Source: Pleodorina starrii
Taxonomy: Eukaryota > Chlorophyta > Chlorophyceae > Chlamydomonadales > Volvocaceae
DNA length: 64,000 nt
Reading direction: 5' to 3'
Assembly (NCBI GenBank): GCA_030267565.1
Contig: BRXU01000033.1
Coordinates: 637,001-701,000, forward strand
Positions 36,212 to 46,685 of this stretch are shown one piece after another. Within the stretch, counting starts at the first letter, position 1. Every line of letters begins with the position of its first letter. The translations under genes and the position numbers were made by a program. The notes under the pieces are model-generated. The model worked only from the letters and a program-made list of their open reading frames with translations, had not been told where the DNA came from and ran no database searches.

Positions 36212-38613
36212 ATGCAAAGCTGTCTCATATGCCGTTCTGTTAAGGCAGGGCTTCCGGGCCGTGGCCTTTCGCGGCGCCCGATTACGGTCCCGAGGCCCGT
36301 CGTCTTCGCTGGAAGGTGTGCCGACGGGATAAGTGCGGATCTACGGCCAGCTGTGAAAGTCTTGCTCGTCTGATACAGTGTCGGCTTACCGCACCTTTTG
36401 CAGCGTGTCGACGCCAGAGCCCAGCCCCGGGGCCAACGAGTCGGCGAAAGCAGAGCCGCAGGCTGAGCAGCCGCAGCAGCCGCAGACGGAGTCTCCAGCG
36501 ACCATTAACGTTGAGATCACGGCGGTGTCCAAAGCAGCGGAGGAGGAGGCCCAACTGCGCACCAGCGGGGGCGAGACTAGCGGGGGTGAGACCAGCGGAG
36601 GCGAGGCCAGCGGGGGAGAGGAACGGGAGGAGCGGGAGGAAGCAACTGCGGCGGGCCCCAGCTCCAGCCTAGCCGCACACCCCCTGGAGGACGTGCCAGA
36701 AGAGGAGGACGAAGACATCATTGCGTCGAAGGTGGGTTGCACTAGTAACAGCCGCAAGCCGGCGCGGGGCTTGGGTCAAGGTGTAGGGATGGAAGGGGGC
36801 CCGTGCCTACCCTTACTTCTTGATGTTGGTTCAGGCTGCGGGCTACTGAAGGTGGCCAGGTAAGTTCCCACCCTCCTACGAGGCAACTTTACGTCGGGCA
36901 TTTGGGGTCTGGCGTCCGAAAGGCTAAACCCTTGTGGAAGCCTGCTAGGCGGGTCATGTCGTCCAGCCTCCATCTCCTGCATGTGCGTCGCCTGCGGACC
37001 GGCAGCTGTTGCTGACAGTTGGTTTCAGCCGTACAAGGCCGCACCATCCGCATGCGACCTTAGGAAAGCTCAGATTGGCAAATCGGCAAAATGCCTGCGC
37101 GTCCATCAAGTCAAGCGTCAAGTCAATACGTTGCGTTGCCTCGCCACATCAGTACCGTGCGGTGCAGCAGCAGCTGTGGCTCCTGGATCTGGTGACTTCA
37201 CCAGATCCAGGCGCCACGTGTGGCGCCTGGATCCAGGCGGTGGCGTGTGGATGAGGGGGTGCATGAGCGGTCACGAACTCACGATTCATGACACCTGCTG
37301 GTGGGTTTGCGACGCAGGAGCTGGTCGCCGAGGTGCTGGATGGGAGCGCGTTCGGCAAGCGCGGGGAGCAGTGGCTCGTCGCGCAGCTGGCCGCTATTGG
37401 CATGCTCATGTTTCCGCCCCTCACCCTGAAGGTGAGGTCTGGCAGGTCATGGCGATGCGTGCTTAATGAAGGCGCGGTTCTGGTTTGCGTGATTGCGCCC
37501 ATGTCAAGACCGTGAAAGGGGGTCAGAATTGCAACACGACGATTCACTGGAGAAGGGCCGCGACCGTCCATCTCATGTTTTGGGAGCGTAATGCTTCGAT
37601 TTGCTTGGCTGGCGGTCTGCGCACTAAACTGTTCGTCATACTTGTGTCGGAGCCCAATGCCAGGATGCTTGCAATGGCGCACGGTTTGGCTTCCGATCCT
37701 GTCAGTTCCGCCTGCCCTCGGCTTCCCTGGCTTGTGCCTCGCCTTTTTTGACGCGTTCTTCCCCGTCGTCTGGCAGGGCCTTGTCGACTTCTGTGCGACG
37801 CTCGCGCTCACGACGGGCCTGGTGTTCATGGCCACGTCCTTCTTCAACCTGGGCCGAAACATCAGCCCGCTGCCGGAGCCGCGCAAGAAGCACCGGCTGG
37901 TGGTGTCGGGCATTTACGGCAAGTGGAGTGACTTGCCACTCGGGGGACAGGCCACAGGGGCTACGCTCTCCGCCCACCGAGGAAGCCGCGTGCGCGTTAG
38001 CGGGTCTTGCTGCCTGACACTCAACTCGCGCGCAGTTTGGGGCCTTGAATGGCGCCCGTGTGATGTGCTATCGCTTGCAAGGCTTGACGTCGCTGCCGTG
38101 CATTGATTCAGCGTGCCCGTAAAGTGGTTTTGTGCGACCCTTTGCTGTCCTGCAGGCTACGTACGGCACCCGATGTACGGCGGCCTGCTGCTGGCTGGGT
38201 TCGGCCTGGCCGTGCTGACCCGCAATGAGACCCGACTGGCAATCCTGGCGTTGCTTTGGTGGGTTCTGGAGAATAAGGTGCGTCAGCGGCCCGGTGGGGA
38301 TGGGTCCGGATGGCAGAGCTCGCCGTCTTCATTTCCCGACCCTCGTCCCTCTTTCCACCTGGGCCCCCCGCGTCGTTGCGCGCCGCTCACCTCGCGCATG
38401 CTGCCTGCCCAGGTGTCGGCCGAGGAGAAGGCGCTGTCGATCCGCTACCCAGAGTATGCCGAGTACAAGGCCAAGGTTAAGAAGGTGGGCGGGGCGAGGA
38501 AGGGCGCGCCACCTGGCCGGGAAGGGAGTCAAGGGCGGGAAGTAGGGCAGCCTGGCTGGTTGGGTTACATGCCCGGGTTCGTACGCGGAGTGCACGGCAG
38601 CCATGAAGCGTGA
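36212..38613 (+). CDS. PEMT/isoprenylcysteine-methyltransferase-like membrane methyltransferase, probably plastidial
   Basis: The model has seven exons: 36212-36315, 36404-36731, 37318-37431, 37777-37918, 38156-38277, 38413-38484 and 38551-38613 (about 314 aa). The N-terminus MQSCLICRSVKAGLPGRGLS is Arg/Ser-rich like a transit peptide. A Gln/Glu-rich acidic region with GGETSG repeats follows, then hydrophobic helices (WLVAQLAAIGMLMFPPL, FCATLALTTGLVFMATSFF), SGIYGYVRHPMYGGLLLAGF, a further helix with ILALLWWVLENK, and AEEKALSIRYPEYAEYKAKV. The RHPMY box and EEK...YPEY block are the S-adenosylmethionine-binding signature of the PEMT/ICMT/NnrU superfamily. The substrate cannot be told from sequence. 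The exon 4 donor is GCAAGT, a GC-AG intron required by the frame of GIYGYVRHP. The last intron (38485-38550) is optional, since the frame is also open without it. Confidence 0.84.
37182..37239. repeat. Cluster of three overlapping perfect palindromes in an intron
   Basis: Within intron 2 of the methyltransferase gene, 37182-37211 has 14-base arms (CCTGGATCTGGTGA) around CT, 37204-37233 has 14-base arms (GATCCAGGCGCCAC) around GT, and 37224-37239 is the perfect palindrome CGCCTGGATCCAGGCG. They overlap, so alternative hairpins or cruciforms compete. Confidence 0.92.
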
Positions 38614-41286
38614 CGTCTTGCACATGACGCAGTCCGAGGCCTGTTTTGTCGCAAATGTGCGTGAAAGGAACGACGAGCGCCTTTCCACACACTTTATTAC
38701 TAGCGTATCTCGCAATACCACCGTACATCGGCAAAACTCATGTTACCGGTAAGGTGGCGGTCGGGACGGTTCCGATTAGGCCTTCCTGAACCAATTGCCA
38801 GACAAACCCAAATGCCAGACAGTGTGCTCGGAAACGCGCTCTTGTTTAGGGCTCCGCACTTCAAAGCCCGTGCCTGCCTTCTCATGTTGTGCCTGTGCGC
38901 GCCCCCGTTCGTGTTGCCCATGCGCAGTTCCTGCCATTCCTCTATTGAGGGACATGCAACATGCAGCGGAGCGGAGTGCTGTTCGGCCAGCGCGCTGAAC
39001 GTTGTTGGCATCCCCGCAGCCACCCCGTCCTTCCGTCCCCATACGATGGAGGGCGCGGGGGCTGTGCAGAGCTGCACGCACGCATGCGCTGCGCAGCTTA
39101 GCTCAGGGGAAGCAGCTGACAACGTAGAGGCCGCTTCATGGCTTGGCAAAGCCGGGTCGCCATATTCTTTCACTTCTTTTACGCTGATAAAAGCGCATAA
39201 CTGCACGCCATCAGGAGCGGGACGGAGTACTTCGAGAGGTGGAGCATTTGTGGCGCACGCAACCAATGATGCAATGAAGCTATGCACGTGTACGACGGAG
39301 TGTGGGCTGTACATGAGTGGCTTATTGGAGTAGGGACTTTGTGCCATGTTTGGAGCGACTCATCATGGCGTGTCCGTAAGGCTCCCATTGTGTGCAATGC
39401 ATCGGCGATGCCGCCTTACGGGGCGACTCGTTCAGGTAGCTGATGTGTTGTCAAGGTGCGCGGCTGCCGCAATGGGGCATGCAACCTTTTCCCGAGCGCC
39501 TTTCTTGTATAGCCAGGTGTTCGTGCCTGTCTTCGTGTCGTTCATGTTCTCAGGCAGGGCTTGAATTCTTTCGTGAACATCTGCAGGAAATTCCGTGAAC
39601 GTCTGTGGGCATTGCGCCATACTTCGACGACCCCAAGCTTGGAATCTAGGTTTTGCTGGTTATTAGGTAGTTACCAGCAAGCGACGTGCTAGGTGGAGGG
39701 GCGCGCTTCATGGCCCATCTGCGCCAGCTTTGACGGGTTTCGGCACGGCTTGCAGTAACTGGTGGTAGAATCGGAGCTGCTAAGAGGGGTGCGAATGGCC
39801 GTCGCATCTAAGCGTTGCGGACATGTGGTGGAGAGGTGAATTGCATTTTTGCATTACACGTGTAACTTCCATTAAGACCTGTATGCCGCCTAACGCACAC
39901 CGGAATCCTCTGCCGCGCCCTGGTGTCCATGCTCCTGTACTAGAAACGAAACGCAGGGCGGTGGGTATAGCGAACCGCTGCGGCACCGACTCGCTTTTGC
40001 CGACATGGGTGACCCATGGGCCTGCCGCCGCCAGTTCGTCGCGCAATGTGCATTGCGGTAATTGTCAATGTAGACCGCTCGAGCTATGCAACAAATAAGC
40101 CTGGCGTCAGAAGTTACCTTCTACTGGGAATGGGCTCCCAAATGTTGTGATGACAGTTACGACCCATGGGCCCAGCCTCGACCCATGGGCCTAGCCCCGA
40201 CCCATGGGCCCAGCTTCGACCCATGGGCCCTGCCTCGACCCATGGGCCCAGCCTCGACCCATGGGCCCAGCCTCGACCCATGGGCTCCAGCCTCGACCCA
40301 TGGGCCCAGCCTCGACCCATGGGCCCTGCCTCGACCCATGGGGCCCAGCCTCGGCCCATGGGCCCTGCCTCGACTCATCGGACCCATGGAACCAATAGGA
40401 CACGTGGGACCTGGTGGACCCATGGGACCAAGTGGACGCTTGTAAACGGCAGACATGATCAGGGGATTACGCTTGAAAGTCATTGCGGCAGATGGAGCCG
40501 TGCCAGGGCCTCAGCTTTTATCGGCATTACAGATGAGGCACGCCTCCTGTGGGAGTTTGACCCACGGTTCCATCACAGACGGTTCCATCCGAGCGGTCGT
40601 ACGAGCGGCTGAACTCATATGCCGCATTTCATCTATGACACATTGACACGCGTCCAAGTTAGCCGGTATTGTGTTGATGCGGGGCTGAACACAGTAGGAT
40701 GCCTGCGGGAAGCAAATAAGATAGCTCTGGCTGGGCAGGTAATGACTCTGGCTATGTGGGTACGGCACCGCCTGTGAGGCACCTGTGTCAGCCACGCAGT
40801 GTGCTGACTAACTGTCACGGGAAGTAGGACCCTCCTCAAGCGGTCCGAACCGACCCCACACATGCGATATTTTGTGGTGTGTAATATTGCAGCTAGCTTC
40901 TATCAATTGAAATGTTCGTGACAAATGATCCGGATGTGAATGGCGGCCTTTGTTGCAAGGGGTTTCAGCCCGTCAAGTGCTCTGTTCGTCTGCACTCTGC
41001 TGACTTGCATAGCGACATGAAACGTCACAAGGAGTCAGTTCCGATATCGGAACCAACTAATGCTGCTACCTTGGACCTCGCACCATTTTCAGAAAGTCCA
41101 CTGACAAAGTGTACCAGTGGCCACATGTCGCGCATGACAAGGTCACAAGGACAAAATGTGACCAACCGACCGTACGGCTAAGACGACAGTTAACGAAAAT
41201 CCTTGGCAAGAGTTTTGCGAAGACTGCGAAAGAAAATAGCACACCTTTATGGAAAAACAATCATACGTCATCACATTTTCTCCATC
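38614..41286. other. Intergenic region between the methyltransferase and glutamine-synthetase-like genes
   Basis: No supported gene is present. The nearest plus-strand TGTAA after the methyltransferase is at 39861. The 19-bp minisatellite at 40161-40371 is listed separately, and open frames across it are artefacts of the repeat. Confidence 0.45.
40161..40371 (+). repeat. 19-bp minisatellite centred on CCCATGGG
   Basis: About 11 units of GACCCATGGGCCCAGCCTC with few substitutions and two one-base insertions. Every unit holds the palindromes CCCATGGG and usually GGGCCC. Degenerate GACCCATGG units continue to about 40435. Confidence 0.93.
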
Positions 41287-44200
41287 ATGGATCGCTTGCG
41301 AAACTTGCTAGATTTCGCGACCCACACGGAGCATGAATCAACAGCGCCTGCATCAAACTCCTCGGCGCCTCAATCGCTCATAACGGAAGCGGCTGATGAG
41401 GCTGGCGAGGCTGCGGCAACTGGTTTTACCATGATTGAGCAAGCGCAAAGCGCAAGGCCCCAAGACCCAAGCGACGCCAAGGCCGTGAGGCTGTTATGGT
41501 GCGACACGGCAGGAATTCGGCGATGCCGGTAAGCGGAGGCGCAACGCGTTCGCCTGTCGTTGCTAAATTCCCCCGCCCCTCGAACACGGCACGGCGACCG
41601 GCCTGATAAGCGCAAACGGCGCGACTTTTTCACCCACCCAGGGAAACGCAAAACAAAGAAGCCGCTGTACTCCTCCGCACCCTATCGCGGCACCTCACCG
41701 CACCGCACATACATGGCCGCAGGGCCGTCCTCTCTTGGAGCCGCCTGCCCCTGCTCGACATCTTTCCAACGCTCTTGCCCTCCCCTTTCCCCATCCCCTC
41801 CCTCAGCATCCCCTCCCCTTCATTCCTCTGTTTCCGCCCTCCCTGTCCTCAGGGTTGTCCCGGGGCGCCGCTACGGCGGCCTCCAGGCCTGCGGCCTGGG
41901 CATCACCACCGCCTGCATGGCGATGCCCGCCTATGGCGACGTGCCAGCGCCCAACGCCGGCGTCACCGCCGTGGGCGAGGCGCGGATGAAGCCCGTGGAG
42001 ACGACCCGGGTGGCGCTGCCCTGGTGCCCCGGACACCAGATTGCGCTCGTGGACTTCGAGGCGCCGCGGAGCGGTGAGTGAGTGAGTGCCGCTTTGCAGG
42101 TTCAGTGGCGCAGCAGGGTCTGACCCGTCGACCCAACGACGCCGCCCGGCCGCCCCCCCCTGGACCCTGCCCGCCCGCTCCCTCCAGATACGCCGTGGGA
42201 CTGCTGCCCCCGTCGGGCGCTGATCAACACATGCGACATGCTGCGAGACAACTTCGGGCTCTCCGTCAAGGTACCGGCACCCCTCCCCTTCCCTTCCCTT
42301 CCCTTCCCTTCCCTTCCCTTCCCTTCCCTTCCCTTCCCTTCCCTTCCCTTCCCTTCCCTTCCCTTCCCTTCCCTTCCCTTCCCTTCCCTTCCCTTCCCTT
42401 CCCTTCCCTTCCCTTCCCTTCCCTTCCCTTCCCTTCCCTTCCCTTCCCTTCCCTTCCCTTCCCTTCCCTTCCCTTCCCTTCCCTTCCCTTCCCTTCCCTT
42501 CCCTTCCCTTCCCTTCCCTTCCCTTCCCTTCCCTTCCCTTCCCTTCCCTTCCCTTCCCTTCCCTTCCCTTCCCTTCCCTTCCCTTCCCTTCCCTTCCCTT
42601 CCCTTCCCTACCCTTCCCGTCCCATCCCTTCCCTTCCCTTCCCTTCCCTTCCCTTCCCTTCCCTTCCCTTCCCTTCCCTTCCCTTCCCTTCCCTTCCCTT
42701 CCCTTCCCTTCCCTTCCCTTCCCTTCCCTTCCCTTCCCTTCCCTTCCCTTCCCTTCCCTTCCCTTCCCTTCCCTTCCCTTCCCTTCCCTTCCCTTCCCTT
42801 CCCTTCCCTTCCCTTCCCTTCCCTTCCCTTCCCTTCCCTTCCCTTCCCTTCCCTTCCCTTCCCTTCCCTTCCCTTCCCTTCCCTTCCCTTCCCTTCCCTT
42901 CCCATCCCATCCCAGCCCTTCCCTTCCCTTCCCTTCCCTTCCCTTCCCTTCCCTTCCCTTCCCTTCCCTTCCCTTCCCTTCCCGTCCATTCCCTTCCCTT
43001 CCCTTCCCTTCCCTTCCCTTCCCTTCCCTTCCCTTCCCTTCCCTTCCCTTCCCTTCCCTTCCCTTCCCTTCCCTTCCCTTCCTTTCCCCGAACACCCAAC
43101 AGCCGAATCCTGCACCGAGCCATGGTCCTCCGCAATCCTTGGGTTTGACCAACGACAAAAAGGGCCTTCACCGACAGTTTTCGTGGTCTGTCAGACCCTC
43201 GCTGCGGCACGCCAGGGCGCCTACCGCCGGGCGCCCGACCGCCCGCCCACAACAACACGGCAAACCACGGCCCGAACAGCCGTACCTCACGCCGTACCTC
43301 ATCGCTCCTCGCTCCCTTGCCGCGGCAGCCACATATCCTCTCGGCAGCCACATATTCCTCGGCGGCATTCCGGATGTGATGTTGGCTGCGTTTTACAATG
43401 TGGTTGTGTGGCTGTGTGGCTGTGTGGTTTGTGTGTGGCTGTGTGTGGCTGTGTGTGTCTCCGGTCAGGTTGGTTTCGAGGTGGAGTTTCTGCTGCTGGA
43501 GCGGTGTCCGGCGGGGGAGGGCGACGCGGGTCTGCTGGCCTCGGGCTGGCGGCCGGTGGACTGTGCGCTGTACTGCCAGAGCAGCGCAATGGACCGCCAA
43601 GCCGGAGGTGAGTGAGTGGGGGGTGTATGCGTGTGTGTGTATTTGTAGTGCGTGGGGTGTGTGTGCAGCCAGGCCGGGGGGAGGGAGAGGGTGCCGGCCC
43701 CTGGCTCCTTTGGATCCCATCGCACCGAACTCCGTGTCGGCGCCTCCCTCCCTCCCTCCCTCCCTCCCTCCCTATCTCCCTCCCTATCTCCTTCCCTATC
43801 TCCCTCGTGTTCGGCCAGCCCCAGGTTCACACCCCCGTATCCCGGTCCGACCTCGCCCCCGCCCGGGCCCCCGTGCATGTGGCCTCCCGCGCCTCGCTGC
43901 CTGTGCCGTACATTGCCGTACATCGCAGTACTGGAGTCCATGGTTGAGTCGCTGGAGGCGATGGGCATACCTGTGGTGCAGTGGCATAAGGAGAGCGCGC
44001 CAGGTGGGGGGTGAGGGCGGGGGTGAGGGCGGGGGGGTGAGGGCGGGGGTGAGGGAATGCTGCGTGTGTATGTTGGGGAGGAGGGGCGTGGTGCAGCGAC
44101 GCCTGGGGTGGGGAAAGGGGGCTCACAGCCACGAGATGAGTGTGCCTGGTCGGTGCTGGAAGGGGGGCTGTTGCGTGCGGGGAGGGCCCTTCGGGTCCGA

Positions 44201-46631
44201 GAGGACGTAGGGTGCAGAGACCGCCGCAGGCTGCCTTTTGTAGGCAAGGGAGGCTTTAGGGAGCGGGTTTAGCGAGAGTGAGGAGAGTTGGCGAGGTGCC
44301 GCCTAGTGCGAACTATAGCTCCGTCACCTAGCCCGCTGCCGCAAGGCCCGCTCCCGACCTCCTGCCGCGTCGAGGCCAAGCGGCGCTCTGGAGCTCGGCC
44401 TCTAGGGGCCACCCCCCGGCCTCTCCGGGGCCGTCGTAGTAGGAGTAGTAGCAGGGGTAGGGCGCGCGCTGTCTTGGGTTCTCCTTTGGTGCTGACCGCC
44501 CACGAGCCGGACCAAGCTCGGGGCAGGTTCCCGCTTTGGGGCAACCCCCTTTTGCCGAACGGTGCGCAACCGACCAGCGGGGCAGCGGAAGCGGGGGATG
44601 CAGCGGACGCGCAGGCGGCAGATCCAGACTTCGCGCCCGAGGAGGAGGTTTGGGACATGGCTCCCAACCCGCTTCCTAGGCCAGGACTAGAGAGCCGCCA
44701 CAGGCGTCTGGCGGCATGCAGGGCGTTGCGCACGGTGGGTGACCTGATGAGGGTGACGCAGGCCGCCGCATCCGCCCCGCGAGCAGCTGGCGAGTGGGAG
44801 GCCTGGGTAACCGCCAACCTTGACCCCAGCGACCTGACAGGCTTCAGGCGGACGACGACCATCGACGCCATCAACCGCCTCACGGCGGATATTAGCCCGG
44901 AATGGCGTGCAGCAGCAGCGACGGTGCTGGCGCACCCGGAACGCGCGGCAGGGCTGGATACGGAGGAGACGATACGAGCTCGGTTCGTGGGGCGGGTGGG
45001 CTGGCGGTTTGGGGGGTCACTCAGCATCAAGCTGCGCGACCTCTCCGTCCGCCAAGCCACCCAAATGCAGATGCAGCCGGTAACGGAGCGCCGGGCCCGC
45101 CTGCACGCAGCCTACGAGCGGGAAGCCCGGGAGCAGCCCGCAGCGGCGGCAGCAGCAGCAGGAGCCCACCCACCGGGACATCAGCCAGCCGCCGCCGAAG
45201 TGGCGCCAGCAGCAAGTGTACTGGCAATGCTCCGGCGAATGTGGCCCATCAAATGGGAGCGCGAACACTTTGAGACGCTCTGGCGGCTGGCACAGGACGG
45301 CGTGCCGCTTCCCGGCAACAGCCACATCAGGGGAGCAGCACCAGAACAATGCAAGTGCGGCGCGTACGGGGGAGCCGGCCCACACGCATGCTCGCCGCGT
45401 GCACACCACCTCTGGGAGTGCCCGGTGGCGCAAGCGGTGGTGCAGCAGATCGCCGCCCACGTGCCCGGGCCCATCACCCGGGCAAACGTGTGGCTGGCGG
45501 AGCCACCGCCAGGCGTGCAGCAGTGCGTGTGGGACGTGATCTGCCTGGCGGCACTCACGGCCATGGAACGGGCGCGCGTGGGGCTGTGGGCAGTCAGGAA
45601 CTCACCCACCGCCCCGGACGCCCCAGACCCAGTCGAGGTGGCCAAGGCGCGCGCAGCACTAGATTTTTGGCAGCGTGTGCGGGGGTTTGCGGAGCTAGAC
45701 GTGCCAAGGCGGGGATGGGAGGGGGTAGGGCCTGACCACCCCATCCTGGCGGTGGTCAACGGCCACATTCAGTGTGTGCAGCACGCAGGGATGGGTATGG
45801 AGGGAGAGGGAGGGGTCGTGGAGTGAGGGGATGAAGGGGCTTTAGGGGTGAGGGAGGGAACTTAGGGCGTCGAGGCAGGGAGGCGTGAGAGGAGGGGATG
45901 AGGGGGGGTTCCTTTGGGTCCGAGAGGACTTAGGGTGCAGAGACCGCCGCGGGCTGCCTTTTGTAGGCGAGGGAGGCTTTAGGGAGCGGGTATAGCGAGA
46001 GTGAGGCGAGTTGGCGAGGTGCCGCCTAGTGCGAACTATAGCCCCGTCACCTAGCCCGCTGCCGCAAGGCCCGCGCCCGACCTCCTGCCGCCTCGAGGCC
46101 AAGCGGAGCTCTGGAGCTCGGCCTCTAGGGGCCACCCCCCGGCCTCTCCGGGGCCGTCGTAGTAGGAGTAGTAGCAGGGGTAGGACGCGCGCTGTCTTGG
46201 GTTCTCCTTTGGTGCTGACCGCCCACGAGCCGGACCAAGCTCGGGGCAGGTTCTCAGCGCTTTGTTTTCGCGCCTAGAGGAGCACCGCCAGCCGGTAGCA
46301 GGCCGGCCGGGCGCCCCGGCGCTGCAAGGACTTCAGGGCGGGCAGGACAGCGCGGGCGCCGCGTAGCGCGCCGGCGCGACTGCTGTTTGTGCGGACGAAG
46401 GGCCCAGCTGCCGTATATGGCAGGCTGTGAGCTCAAGCCTTTGGGGAGCCGCTGCGCCGTACACCCGTATATGGGGTGTACGACGCAGCCAGCTCCGCGT
46501 CGAGCAGGAGGGGGTAGCGGCCCCTCACGCCCTTCTCCCACCGCAAGGGGGAGAGTGCTTAGGCGGTCTTTCCGTCGGGGCTGGGTTAGCAGCCCCTGGC
46601 CAGCGTCAGGGCCCGGTCAGATACTGTAACG

Positions 46632-46685
<54 letters not shown>

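Noticed and set aside
36838..36862. Possible mini-exon ending at a GTAAGT donor in the methyltransferase gene
   Set aside because: It would introduce a stop in the required phase, while exons ending 36731 and starting 37318 join cleanly in phase 0.
38740..39333. Plus-strand frame of 197 codons downstream of the methyltransferase gene
   Set aside because: No recognisable motif, no splice context, and the position fits the 3' flank of the preceding gene.
40086..40612. Collagen-like open frames over the 19-bp minisatellite
   Set aside because: The pattern follows the repeat unit in every frame and both strands. No splice structure or conserved flank supports a gene.
42078..43720. Long open frames on both strands across the CCCTT array (Pro-Phe-Pro-Ser-Leu and Lys-Gly-Arg-Glu-Gly repeats)
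   Set aside because: They are translations of the pentanucleotide satellite, and the region is an intron bounded by well-supported exons at 42270 and 43469.
44188..46253. The 343-bp direct repeats as LTRs of an LTR retrotransposon
   Set aside because: They do not begin TG or end CA, they contain part of the open frame, and the protein resembles the end of a LINE polyprotein rather than gag-pol.
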